A stretch of DNA of 64,000 nt, taken from assembly GCA_019918135.1 (NCBI GenBank), contig WBZZ01001447.1:114501-178500 (forward strand), written 5' to 3'. Positions 35,368 to 46,835 of the stretch are shown piece after piece (the stretch's first letter is position 1; every line of letters starts with the position of its first letter). This stretch comes from Paulinella micropora (Eukaryota; Cercozoa; Imbricatea; Euglyphida; Paulinellidae). The notes beneath the pieces are model-generated. The model did not search any database. It was not told where the DNA came from and was given only the letters and a program-made list of their open reading frames with translations. Made by a program: the position numbers and the translations under genes.

Positions 35368-37403
35368 TTCTTCTTCTTCTTCTTCTTCTTCTTCTTCTTC
35401 TTCCTCCTCCTCCCTCTACTACTACCAATACTACTACTACTACTGCTACTGCTGCTACTACTACCACTACTACTCTTCTTCTTCTTCTTCTTCTTCTTCT
35501 TCTTCTCCAGACCTCCTCCTCCTCCTCCTACTACTACTACTACTACTACTAGTAACTACTAATGCAGCTGATAGTATTGCTACGACTATGCTTCTTTTTT
35601 TTCTTCTTCTCCTTCTTCTCTTCATTCTTCTCCTCCTCCTTCTTCTCCTCCTTCTTCTTCTTCTCCTTCTTCTTCTTCTCCTTCTTCTTCTTCTCAAGAG
35701 CCCGGCTGCGGCAGAAGGCAACTCCGACCCCAATGACAGGTTTACTACTTTGATTTGCATTGCAATATTATTATTTAATGTTCTGACAGCGAGTCGAAGC
35801 ACAACGGCCGCGAGGAGGAAAGGACTGAGCTGACGGCGGAACAGCAGCTGCAGTTGCAGAAGGACTTGCAGAACATCAGCAAGTTTTCCGAAGCTGCCAA
35901 GTCAGGTCTGCTGCAACAGAACGCAGTCCTGCGTCTCAATGAAGAAGATGTGCCGCCGCCTCCCCCCGCGCGTAAAGATGTGCCGCCGCCTCCCCCCGCG
36001 CGTGAAGATGTGCCGCCGCCTCCCCCCGCGGGTAAAGATGTGCCGCCGCCTTCCCCCGCGCGTGAAGATGTGTCGCAAGCTTGGAGATTTCATTGGTTCC
36101 AGTGGCCTCCGCTTGAACGGGTTTGACGGGGATCACAATCCACGGTTGGAATTTTTCGGCGAAGAGTTCGACGAGGTCACGGATCCGAATAGTTCAAAAT
36201 CATTGCAGCGAACCCCGGCACCCACACGTTGAGGCTCAAGCGCAAGATATGGAAGCTGAACATGAACAAGCGCGAGCAAATTTTAGCAGGAAACATTCCT
36301 GCTTCTCAAGGAGGCGGCTTGATTGATCATGCTGCAGAATTTTCAGGAGAGAATGTGGTCTTCACCATGCCGACGAAAAAAGAGGGGGGGAAGTTTCCCA
36401 TTCCGGTACTGGTTGCAGATTTTTACATCGGCATGTTCCCATTGACCGATTACGGGCCGGGATTTTGGAAGAACCATCCTGCGGGAAAGCAACCGGTGTC
36501 AATCCCCGTCGGTGTGGATGCGGTACGTTTCTGTTGAGTGTATTAGTAATATGTGTGAGCACTTTTCTTTTTGACTGCAGGATGGGAAACTGAAATGGTT
36601 GGATGTGGGTCCTCCAGCACATCCCAAGCCAAGCCCAGCGAATCCGAAGCCAACCACAGCGACTCCGAAACCAACCAAGCCTAGCAAGAAGGGTGGCGGA
36701 GGCAACTCGCACCAAGCCTGGCTGCAAGTGTCCTCCCTGTGCCTTCATGGGTGCCATGGAAGCCGACGTGATGGAAGTAAAGTCGCCGCCTGTCCCGACG
36801 CCTGCGTCGACGCACAAGCCGACGCCTGCAGCAAAGAAGCCAGAAAAGAAGCAACCGCAGCAGAAAAAGTCTAAGCCAGAGACGGAGTCGGAGGAGGAGG
36901 AGGAGGAGGAGGAGGAGGAGCCGAAGCCTGCGAAGGGTCGCAAGGGCCGCAAGCAGCGCAAGGGCCACAAGCAGCGCAAGGGCCACAGGCAGCGCAAGGG
37001 CAGCCAGCAGCCGCAGCGAGTGCAGCGTCATGGGCAAGGATGTAAGTGCGCCGAATGCTTTGCGCATGGTGAGGGCTGTGAATGCCCTGATTGCGAGGTA
37101 AATGAAGTCGAGCCCAAGCATGGTGAAGGATGTAAGTGTTTCAAATGCGCTCCGAAGCGCGCTCCCTTTCGTTATCAGCATGCACCCACGTGCAGGTGCC
37201 TTGTCTGCCTCCAGCACGGTGACGGGTGTGCGTGCCCGCGGTGCAGAGGGGCATTTCCTGCCATGCCTCATCCTGCTAACTGCAGGTGCTATGTGTGCTA
37301 CCAGCCCCACGGTGATGGAAATAATGCTCTTTCAGCTTTTCTAGCAACGCAATCGCAGCAAACCACCAATTTTATCAGCTTCCTTGCTAATGGGCGGGTG
37401 TAA
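34476..37403 (+). CDS. accessory protein of the DNA transposon: basic, with repeated HGxGCxCxxC clusters (multi-exon, structure partly resolved)
   Basis: Begins MSSGKPKGDDSVDKH at 34476. Supported introns: 34914-34969, 35740-35789 and 36523-36580, all GT-AG and 50-58 bp. The joins around 35062-35700 and 36100-36200 are not resolved. Parts in order: a 145-aa N-terminal domain ending in KKKQRK; a coiled segment (35790-35930); five 10-residue repeats of DVPPPPPAR(K/E) type (35946-36090); a segment with FTMPTKKEGGKFPIPVLVADFYIGMFP (36330-36440); a Pro/Lys linker; an acidic Glu run; Lys/Arg/Gln/Gly repeats (GRKQRKGHK); and six or more Cys clusters (CKCPPC, HGQGCKCAEC, HGEGCECPDC, HGEGCKCFKC, CRCLVC, HGDGCACPRC, CRCYVC). 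Near 36700 the frame of the linker and of the Cys clusters differ by one base, so this copy may be damaged or have another intron. Probably a DNA-binding partner of the transposase. Family unknown. Confidence 0.6.
35062..35697 (+). repeat. TTC/TAC trinucleotide tract in the accessory gene, probably intronic
   Basis: About 600 bases of interrupted (TTC)n, (CTC)n and (TAC)n repeats, pyrimidine-rich on the coding strand and ending just before AG at 35697-35698. Poly-Arg, poly-Val and poly-Leu frames here are artefacts. Expansion inside an intron mirrors the pyrimidine-filled intron of the host SerRS gene. Confidence 0.8.
35946..36075 (+). repeat. 30-bp minisatellite coding for Pro-rich decapeptides
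   Basis: Four and a half units of GATGTGCCGCCGCCTCCCCC-type sequence, 30 bp each, in frame with exon 35790-36100, giving DVPPPPPAR(K/E) repeats. Confidence 0.9.
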
Positions 37404-37960
37404 AATTCTATAGCATGATTAACTTAGGTTGCTGCAGACAAAGCCTTTCTGTTACCTGCCAAGTGGCAGAAGTTCCAGATTTATCTGGAAAACTTTGTTT
37501 TTCTCATTTAAAGTTTCTTTTTGTGCGTTTTAATGCAGTATTTGCATATAATTATGCATAGTAATTTATACTACAATTACATCAACTTACGCATTTAGTT
37601 ATACAGGTGCGGACTGCGGGTTGCTGAGATGCAATTCCAGTAGATGCTCTCTGTGGTCATCTACTGGAATTGAACCTCACTTTTTCAGTTTTTGTGCGTT
37701 TTAATGCAGTATTTGCATATAATTATGCATAGTAATTCATATTACATCAACTTACCCATTTAGTTATACAGGTCCGGACTGCGGGTTGACTTAATATTTT
37801 TGCATGTGAGCACGATGAGATTGCAAGCTCTAACTAGCATTCAAAGTAGTAATATTAAGAAAAAAGCAATTATATTACTTAATAATCAATTAATATTAAC
37901 ATTTAAGATCATCCGGCACAACTGCACATAGTGCAGCAGTCTCTACAACCTACGACCAAC
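37404..37960. repeat. right subterminal repeats and hairpin of the DNA transposon
   Basis: Two direct copies of about 100 bp (37518-37623 and 37690-37788) share TTTTTGTGCGTTTTAATGCA at the start and GGACTGCGGGTTG at the end. Between them is a perfect 15-bp inverted pair, 37632-37646 and 37658-37672 (CAATTCCAGTAGATG and inverse), with an 11-base loop. Such subterminal repeats are typical transposase-binding regions. No coding sequence. Confidence 0.8.
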
Positions 37961-37987
37961 CGGCCCCTACTCCATAAGTCTCCGTCA
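37961..37987 (-). repeat. right terminal inverted repeat of the DNA transposon
   Basis: 27 bp, perfect inverse of 30412-30438. The flank to the right starts TGATATATT. The flank to the left of the element ends TGGTA. Confidence 0.9.
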
Positions 37988-40417
37988 TGATATATTTTCC
38001 GGGCTTCTAAAAGAGTTAGGCTTTGTAACACTCCAATCTGACCCATGTATGTTTATGGAGAAAGGAGTGAAGATAGGGGATGGAATAGTAGGCGTCTTCC
38101 ACGTAGACGACCTTATTTTCATAGCTCCTAATAGGCAAGCCTATGACAGATTTTGCGAGAAACTTGAGATGAACTTTCCCATCAAAAGACTCGGGTTGGC
38201 AAAAGAATTCAGGGGGATGGAAATTATTCAGACGAAGTCGGAAATTATCCCAAGTCAGCAAAGTTACGCTCGGAAAGTTGTGAAATTTTACGGGTATGAA
38301 CACTGCAAGCCCAGCGCAACTCCAGGTTCAAAAACTGACCCTATGCCAATGGACGCGCAAGCTAGACTTAGACAGTTCTCCATTCCACAGATAGTTGGGA
38401 GTTTACTCTTTTTGGCCAAGATGACTAGGCCGGATATTGAGGAAGCCCTCGATTCTGCAAGCGTTTTGCAGACAGTAGATATGGGAAAGACTTATTCCAA
38501 GCTAGGGAAGATAATCCGATATCTGAAGAATGATAGAGTACTTAAGTTCAGTAAAACAGAACTTAGTGCGGGAGGGAAGGCAGGACCTATTGGACCCATG
38601 ACAGTTTGGCCCGATGCGACTCACAGGATTTGTTTAAAGACGGGTAAATCTCGTACCGGGTATGTAGTCCTAGTAGGAGGGGATCCCGTGGCTTGGCTGT
38701 CCAAACGGCAGTCGAAGTTGCCCTTTCATCGAATGACGCTGAAATTTTCGCTGCGAACGAGGCACTGAGGGAAGCTATGGCAATTCCAACATGCGAAGTG
38801 AATTAGGCATTCCGGAGCCCAAACCATTCAAAGTTTACGAGGATAACGCACAAACCATACTAGCCGCACAACGCGGGTTAGCCGGACCACGCACGAAACA
38901 CTTGCCTTTGGAAGAACACTACCTACATGAGCTAGAACAGGAAGGCATAGCTTTATTTAGGAAGATAGGTACTAAAGGTCAGTTAGGGGATGTTTTGACT
39001 AAGTATTTGCCCAAGGATCAAGCAGACATGTTGTTGGACGTGTTCTGCCCCAAATTGGGTTTGGACGCGCTTAGAAAGATGGCGCTCTCGGACGAGTAGG
39101 ATAGACATAGCCTTAGTAGGGGTTTAAGCCGATAATGACCAAGTCATTGGAGTAGTGACCGAAAATGAGTCCCAACACTCAATGTCGGTATCGCTTTACG
39201 TAATACGAGGGTCAACCTCGCTATTTGTTATATACCCAGCTTTCTAGGTTGTGTTTTGGCGCCTGGATCAGCCGACTCGGAAGTGGGCTGCGTCAACGAC
39301 CGACTTAGTGCTTCTGGACACAAAGTCGTTAAGTAGCCTCCGGCTCTTAAGGATTTTGTATCCCAAAGCATTCTTGTAGCTTGCTAGGACTTGTCACCAT
39401 GTTTTTCTGTGCTTTTGGTTTGTCTTTGCCGTGCGCTACCCCTTTTTCCGTTAATAGGAACTTTAGGTAGTAGAGCATGGGACAGAACATGGGACGGGCC
39501 AAGAACACAAGACAAAGTCCGGGGGATCAAGGCCCAGAAGCAAATGCAAATGCGGGATTCGTTCGAGACCGGTTCGCGACAGTGAGCACAAAGAAAACCG
39601 CGCGTTCGGCTGGCAATTACCCTTCGAATTATATTATTTTCATATATATTTTTCCGATAGGTACCACTTGCCGGGGAAATGCTGCCGTTTTTATTTTTGC
39701 TAAGTCACGCATTAATATTATATCATATAAATAGTATTTTCTTTTATATCTCGATGTTCTATAACTACTGCGTTAATTTGGCATAATTATATTTCATATT
39801 GAATATTTTATATGCATTTGCCTTCATAACTTTTATTATATTATTCAATGCCACATTTTATATGTTACTATGTGATGTCTATATCTATACTTCATATATA
39901 TGGACATTATGATTATCATATAAGCATTAGGGATAGATAAATCAATAAATTTCACCGTAAATCGTATTACCGGATCAACATTTACTAAGTCGACTTGTTG
40001 ACTTATTATTTTTTGATTATATGTTATGTAATTCTCCGATGCATGATCATACTTCAAGTTTCAGCCGGGATGGGCTCAACTTTTACCTTTTTCAATTTGA
40101 GAGGTTAGGTGAGAGTAGTTGTTAATCGTCTTCTCGTCAGAGAGGCCTTGCTTTACCGTGGGACGCCAGCCTTGCATGTAATCTCATTGATATATGCATG
40201 CCGCGGTAAGTGGGGTAGCCACTTCTGACTCTATTTCTCAGAGAGTGAGGGTAAGTAATAACCTTCTTTGGGTCTGGCTTTTCACCGCCAACGTGAGTGA
40301 TAGGGCATAGACATGTTAATTCATTTATGATCATAAGGTCCTTGGTGCGGACTTAATAATAAACCATATTATTACTAAGCAGTCAAGGCGGATTAGTTTA
40401 CGTTCTTTGAGGGAGAG
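37988..40417 (+). other. Copia-2 remainder of RT, RNase H and 3' untranslated part
   Basis: RT resumes with LLKELGF and contains GVFHVDDLIFIAP near 38100. RNase H landmarks VWPDATHRI, VYEDNAQTILAA and QLGDVLTKYL lie at about 38610-39010. From about 39100 to 40417 there is no gene: the sequence is AT-rich, especially 39600-40060, and serves as the 3' untranslated part of the element. Confidence 0.85.
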
Positions 40418-40934
40418 CGTCGGAGATATACCGTTACCGGGAATATCCGTTACCAAATTTGTCTTCAGTGCCAAATTCACGTAAGCTTATTCTCGACCGG
40501 CCCTCCTTGCTAATTACCTATGTAATACCATTTTTGCTTACAAGTATACTTGAGTTGTACAATACATCTTGTCTAGACATTCTTGAATCATCTAGAATAG
40601 GCAAGGTCCCCGTCGGGACCTATGTAGGCCAGCCAATTGTAGAACGGATAGCTTAGATGGAACGGATAGGTTTCGTAGCTAGGGTGCTCAAGCAGCACAG
40701 TCTGTACCTCAGAATTAAAAGGTAACCACACTCATAAGTGAACTGTAAACACTTGGACAATAATAACGGATTAGTAATACTGGGACGCTAGTATCGACTA
40801 GTTATTGAATATAGAGAGTGGTCAATCGCCTCACGGCATTGCCCACCCTCTGCGCTTTATACCCTTTTATTCCGGCAAGTACCGTTGCCCGTCAGCTAGT
40901 GGGTCTTCCGGCTCGGAAGATTTACAACTCTGTC
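40418..40934 (+). repeat. Copia-2 3' LTR
   Basis: 517-bp partner of 24419-24926, preceded by the purine-rich TTTGAGGGAGAG. Confidence 0.9.
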
Positions 40935-43000
40935 GGTCAGGAGGCAGTCGATATAGCAAAAATTAAGACCATTCTAGGTTCGAAAAACTTGAATGGCGTA
41001 TTCCAATTTTTTACGACGGAAATGAAGGCTTTGGAGGAGGGGAAGAATGAGATGGAGAAAAACATTAAGACAGCAGGAGAAACTTATCCTGTGGTTGATA
41101 AGTTAGATAAGACCGACAGGATACTGACCAAGCTCAGACTGCTGGTGGGTGCGTCACTGTACAAGGAGACGTGGAAGAGATGGATTCCTACCAAGGATCA
41201 CTCTGTCCTTAAAACAACCAATCCACCACCGGTCGCCAATAAAGCAGGTGTCGAACAATATGTGGAGAAATATAATTTTCTCAGATCTGCTTCTGAGTTG
41301 GCGGCCTTTATCACTCATGCTCAAAAGCTGGTGATATCTGAGAAGAAGAAGGCGAAAGAGAATGAGGAGTTCGAGAAGAAGATGAGACTGGAAAGAATGA
41401 AAGCAACAGTGAGTAGTGCAAGGGCACCCCTCCGGCATATCTTCCCCCACCAGCTCCTGCCCCACCAGCCTCTACAACCCCGGGCTCAACTACGGTGGTG
41501 GTCACAAACATAGAGAAGAAGGACAGACAAAACATCATAAATGCCTTCAAGAGGAAGAAAGGAGGAGTGGCAAGTCTCATGCTCTACGCCAAGACGAGCT
41601 CAGACAAAGACTCTGATGCTTCGCTTCTGAGCAAGCTCAAAGAGATCAATGCCTGCATGAAGGCTTTTCCTTGTGACGAAGCTCAAGAATATGAGGCTCT
41701 TGTTACTGCTTTTGATCAATCTTTAGAATCGGAAGGATTCGATTGAACACAGTACAAGGCTTTGAGAAAGAAGGAAGAGTTTAAGAGAAACAATGCAACA
41801 AGCCTAGACGCTCAGTGTGAACTGGCGGTGGCCACACTCATTTCATATTTTCAATCTCATGGATACCAGCATCTCTGCACTGGTACTCTAATAGGATTTG
41901 AAATCTTTGAGACAGTGGCGATGAGTTTGAGGAGTGCTGTTAGCTTGGCGGCGACCCTTACGGAGGTAGTTTCCTCCTATGGTTTATTCTATGGCCGCAA
42001 GCCGATCATTCGATTCTCTATTTTTTTTCGGCATTGCACTCAGTGCACCCGAGCAAACTTACTCAACTCATACAACAATGCCCGACGTTTAGTACAGTGA
42101 AGTCCAAGAACTTGCTCGAGACACACGTGTTCGAAGCTACGGTTCGAAACGTTGCTCCGGCAGCACTGTTCCAAGAAGTTATGAGTGCATGTTCTCACGC
42201 ACGGAGGCACACATGGCACAGGCAGGGGGTGTACCTGTTGGCGCGCAAGCCACGTACACAAACCGAGTTGCCGGTTGGAAGAGACAGAGAGAGCCAGACC
42301 TTAAGGTCTCATGCTGGAAGTGGTTCGCGGGCTTGCAGTGTAAGGCAGAGATGGAGCACAGACTGCTCTTGCAATCATGACAGGCAGAACCCAGTAGCAA
42401 GGGCTAACAATCTAAGTAAGACGGAAGGCAATGAACTGGGCCTTTTCCGGATGCTTTAGACTGCCTCTACGAACGAAGGCTGGTTTGCCAATCAGTGTGA
42501 TGACGGCGAGTTAAGAGATGCAATTATTGCCTATTTGAAGAGGATGGAGAAGAAGAAGGAGGAAAGGGAGAGACAAAAGAACAAAGAAGCCTCTCAAAGA
42601 GGACGATGAGGAGGAGGAGGAGGACGAGAAGGAGGAGGAGCAGGACGAGGAGGAGCATGGAGAGGAGCCTCGAGGTGGCAGGGAACCCCTTATAGAGGCA
42701 GAGGAGGTCGGGGATTTAATCCTCATGGAGGAAGAGCTTTTCGGGCTCCAGCCCCCCCACCTAGAGGACTAGGAGGCTCATGGGCAAGCTCCAACCCAAC
42801 CTTTGGTCGAGGTCAGGCTTATAACACTGCCTCGGACACCGATCCGTCATCCTACCCGGACGCTATTCAAGGTAATCGATTCGAGGTGGTGGAATGACAG
42901 GAGGGGGAAGGAGAGAGGAAGGAGAAAACTGTGAAGTTTAACCCTAAAGTCACAGTGTTTTCTAATGCTGTTGTGTAGACTGGGCCAACACTTCCTCTAT
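40935..43000 (+). other. Ty3-type element, right part of gag-like region with RGG-rich tail
   Basis: Charged helical sequence (AVDIAKIKTILGSKNLNG, then KKKAKENEEFEKKMRLERMK) continues for about 1.8 kb. A Gly/Arg-rich RGG-type stretch at about 42595-42735 probably serves as the nucleic-acid-binding tail, because no CCHC knuckle is seen in this element. Broken. Confidence 0.55.
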
Positions 43001-43014
43001 GTGAGAGCAAAGAT

Positions 43015-44042
43015 GTGGGTACACAGAGGCTGCAGCCCCAAGGTAGCCTCATACCCGCTCACACATCACGATTACCAATTATAACTGATGCAAATAGGAA
43101 GGCGAAACTAGCGATGGAGGCGAGGAGGCCAATGGCAGGCGTATCGCCTCGGCCAGGCAAACAATTACGAACAGACTCAATGTCAACGATCGCGGCGGGC
43201 GGCGAGAAAAAAGACAATAAGTGCACTCAAGTGCCACAAGTCAATATCACTGACATAGTAAACGCACCGATACCGCTGAATAATAAAAACGTTAGTGAGG
43301 GGAAACAAGAGGAGAAGAAGGAGGAGATGAAAGACTTGGAGACAAGACTCCAAAATTTGGAACGCAAAGTTCTTGTTCTCGCAGCCAATATACACAGGCC
43401 CGATGCTTTGTGTTATACAGAACTTTATTGTGAAACTTTGAAAACCGTATTAAAAGTTGGTAATGATACGATGGCGAATATTAATATTGTTGGCCGGAAG
43501 TTCTTAAATCGATACCGGGATTGGGTGGACGTAAATATAAAAATTCGACGGGCACTTTGAAGGGAGTGAGTAGCCGGACGGTCATCACGGGCATCATCAC
43601 ACTGACCTTTAAATTAAAATCCGCACGAGTATACCGCATGGACCTTTATGTCGTCCCCGGTTACCACAGATCAATATTACTGTCGTATGACCAATTGGCT
43701 ACGATGGGGGCTGTGATTGATTGCGCCGCACGGCGAATGATATATGGAGTAAAAAGAGGAGAGGAGAGCGATATTGATCCCTTTAACGCTACTGACTCTT
43801 ATGAGGCTTATGAGCTGAGTCTAGCGACGGATCACAAAACGATTGCCATCGTGCATGAGGCACTTGAGGTGTACGTTCACCCCCATGTCATAAGACCGGA
43901 CGAGCTGTCCTGGACCGACAATTGGGAATCCCAAGTGTGCACCGTCACAGTTCCGACATGTCATTGGGACAAAAAGTCTACTGATGACTTAATTGAGAAG
44001 CGGAAGGAGGAGATAATATGTGTCGCACAAAGAAGCCAGTAG
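43015..44042 (+). other. Ty3-type element, linker and protease-like region
   Basis: A Lys/Glu-rich coiled segment (about 43300-43370) is followed by a beta-rich stretch (TVITGIITLTFKLKSARVYRMDLYVV...) that sits where retropepsin lies in Ty3-type elements. I assign it by position and fold character only. Confidence 0.4.
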
Positions 44043-46538
44043 TTGGCTAGATTCGCGGAAGGAGTAGAAGCAGATGTCCATATTACTAACGGATACTTTT
44101 TCCATGCGAAAGTAGGAGAAGAAAAAAGGGAGGCGTTTGTACCAAGGAGAACGGGGCGAATCCCGGATACTCCACCAGAAACTATTAAAAGTTTTATTAC
44201 TGATTTCTGGTGTGACGAGCCCACGTGGCCGCGTTCACTAACTGAAGTGAAGAAATGCTTACGGACTTTATTTGAAAATAATAAGCCGTATACTATTATC
44301 CTGCCGTATAACAAGAAGGCGATATGGGCGCAGGAAATAAGTGACAGGCTTATTGATCATCCTATACCGGTACCCTCTCGCAAGCAACAGCTAGTGGTGG
44401 CTTGTCGTAGGGGAACTCGTGAGCAGAGCAGTGCATACAAGCGGAAGCTCAGAGACCTCGACAAGTTGAAATTGATACCGCAAGCATTCACATGCTTTGA
44501 TGGTTTCTACACCCGTAAGGCTCCTTTGCAATACGCGAGACTTATTGACATGCTGGTGGAGCTCGGCAAAGATGATGAGCCGGACACGGTCACGTATGAA
44601 AAGACGGGCCTAGATGATGTCTCGGAAGAAGACTTAGGCTTGGAGGAGGACAGAGAACCCATCAAGCAGACTAAGAAGATGTCTGATGAAGATTTCCAGG
44701 AGGCGGTGCGGAAAATTTTAGAAGAAGGAGTAGGCACGGAGAGAGAGGAGCTTTTAAAAGCCAAATTGGAGGCGAACAAGGAAATTTTTTACCCTCCATA
44801 TGCAGGTGGTGTCAAGCCTGAGGATTTCACAGCGGTTATTAACAAAATACCGGTGCGGAGCCGTCACCGGCACCACGAAGGTCGAACTTGAGTATACATG
44901 AGGCGAAGATAGCGGAGGAGCTAGCAAGACAGTTGCTCAATGAGGACTTTATTGAGACAACATCTCCAATAGTCTCACAGCCGAGAATAGTGACGAAGCC
45001 AGGAGGAGAATGGCGCCTGACAGTTAACTATGCTCGTGTTAACAAGGTGCTGGAGGAAGAGAGAAATCCTCTCCCGACATTAGAAGAAGGAAGGAGAGTA
45101 CTGCAGAATGCGAAATTCTATTCGGTCGTTGACCTTAAGAATGGCTTCTGGCAGATACCACTGGAGGAAAAGTCCAGATGGCTGACGGCGTTTGTGGTGG
45201 GTATGGGGATATACCAATGGAAAGCGCTTCCGATGGGTCTCAAGCAAGCCCCAGGACTCTTTCAGAAGGCGATGCAGAAGATGCTAAGCAGTCAGTACGA
45301 TGATCTGACAGACGGAGAATTTATGAGAAGGTCCTCTCAGGGGACAGAAAGCGGGAGAATATGCATTTTGCTATATCGATGACATTATCGTATACTCTAA
45401 CACAATGGAGGAGCATATCGATCATCTGTCCGATATATTCAGGCGCATCGGAGCTTTTGGCCTGAAGTGCAATCTGAAGAAGTGTCAACTTGCCAAGACG
45501 AGTGTGACATATTTAGGGTACGAGATCTCTCATAACAGAGTCTCGATATCTAAGGAGAGAGGGAGGAGATTATGAATCAACCGATACCGAAGAACCGCAC
45601 TGAATTGCACTCATTCCTTGCGATGGCGCAATACTATAGCCAGTTCATACCCGATTGGGGCGCAACACGTGCTAAGTTGGAGAGAATGATTGATTTTGGA
45701 GACTTTGAGAAGTGGGATGAATAGGCTTTGCAAGCGTTTCACACGCTCAAAGATCTTATTTACAAAGACCCGAAGGATGGAGGACTGGTGTTAACGATGC
45801 CCGACTTTACGAAACAATTCGTAGTCGATACAGATGCATCTAAGTTTGCGATTGGGGCTGTATTACAGCAGGAAGGTGAGGAGAAGAAACTACGCCCAAT
45901 CATGTTTATCAGTAGAAAGTTGTGTGCGGCGGAGAGAAACTATTGCACAAGGCAAAGAGAGGCGTTGGCGGTGGTATGGGCCCTCAAGAGGCTCAGAGAG
46001 TATCTGTGGGGAGGACCTCAATTTATTGTTAGAACTGATCATCATAACCTGTTATGGTTGATGAATCATGAACAGACGGGACGGCTAGCACGGTGGCAAA
46101 CGTTCTTGTCTTGTTTCGATTTTAAAATGATCTACCGGGGAAGCGAAATGTGGTCGCTGATAGCCTCTCTAGGCTAGAGGTTTAACTCAGAAGTGTCGGC
46201 GTTGGTGTCCACAGTGGAGATGGAAGACTTGTCCACTGACAAGGTGTATGAGGTCAGCCACATTGAGACGATGGGGATGGCGAGTGGAGTCCGATATGAC
46301 CGCACGGGTCTATGGTACAGTCCACAAGGCCCGGATCACGGAATATGTTGTGAGCTACATACCCAGGAGGACGCTGAGTGGTCCTATGAGGTAATTGAGA
46401 ATGCGAAGGCGAACATGAAGGAAGAAGAGGAGACGCAGGAAGTTTATGCGGAGCCTCCTCAAGAGCGGAGAAGTGACTTAGACGATGACCCGGAGAGGAT
46501 CAGGGTACGGCTAGAAGATGGTACTATCCATATAGCCT
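44043..46538 (+). other. Ty3-type element, reverse transcriptase and RNase H region
   Basis: RT landmarks: WRLTVNYARVNKVL, FYSVVDLKNGFWQIPL and LPMGLKQAPGLFQKAM between about 45010 and 45270, then YIDDIIVYSN near 45377. RNase H: FVVDTDASKFAIGAVLQQ near 45830, then ALAVVWALKRLREYL and TDHHNLLWL up to about 46070. These are classic Ty3/Gypsy forms, distinct from the Copia elements. The region ends at the Copia-3 insertion. Broken. Confidence 0.9.
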
Positions 46539-46830
46539 CTTTACATTACAATAACGGTTAGAATAATTTCTGACAGCAGTTACTCGTGATATGACAGTTA
46601 CGTCATTTATTATATGTCGATAGGACTGATTTACCTATTATTTACGACTGACCTAATTAATGAATTTGGCATTGTCAGCCAGTCACATGTTATGGTTTTG
46701 CCGCCTTCAGTTTGGCGGTAATAATTTACTCAGTAAATCTCTCACAATCTGTTCAACTGCGAACTACCAAAATGTCCCGGTCTTCAACCCGGCCTCTGTC
46801 AACTAAGCTACCGGATTTATTAATACATTG
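46539..46830 (+). repeat. Copia-3 5' LTR
   Basis: 292 bp, starts CTTTACATT and ends ATACATTG. Partner of 52883-53174 with about nine substitutions and two single-base length differences. Confidence 0.93.
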
Positions 46831-46835
46831 GGTTA

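Larger units (their letters stand above)
30412..37987. mobile_element. 7.6-kb DNA transposon with 27-bp terminal inverted repeats, inserted in Copia-2
   Basis: The two ends are perfect inverse copies over 27 bp (30412-30438 and 37961-37987; outermost bases TGACGGAGAC, innermost GGGGCCG). A shared CCTACGACC/GGTCGTAGG sits about 10 bases further in on each side. Removing 30412-37987 leaves the conserved Copia RT segment uninterrupted, so the borders are nearly exact. It carries a two-exon transposase gene on the minus strand and a multi-exon accessory gene on the plus strand, divergently arranged around 33842-34475. Subterminal repeats lie near the right end. No capsid, DNA polymerase or reverse transcriptase is present, so it is a plain cut-and-paste type element. 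Superfamily unassigned. Confidence 0.85.
24419..40934 (+). mobile_element. Copia-2: Ty1/Copia LTR retrotransposon, broken, inserted in the Ty3-type element
   Basis: LTRs at 24419-24926 and 40418-40934 start CGTCGGAGAT and end CTCTGTC. They differ at about 8 positions plus one 9-bp length difference, over 98% identity, making this the youngest of the three Copia copies. The six bases GGTCAG flank both sides (24413-24418 and 40935-40940), consistent with a 5-6 bp target duplication. The primer site GGTTAATGAGCC follows the 5' LTR. A DNA transposon (30412-37987) splits its RT region. Without that insertion the element is about 8.9 kb. A handful of other breaks. Confidence 0.92.

Noticed and set aside
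35099-35802. Poly-Val, poly-Arg and poly-Leu proteins
   Set aside because: Products of TTC/TAC trinucleotide repeats, probably intronic.
30412-37987. Polinton, virus or Helitron origin for the DNA transposon
   Set aside because: No capsid, protein-primed polymerase, ATPase, Rep or helicase motif, while TIRs and a DDE-like core are present.
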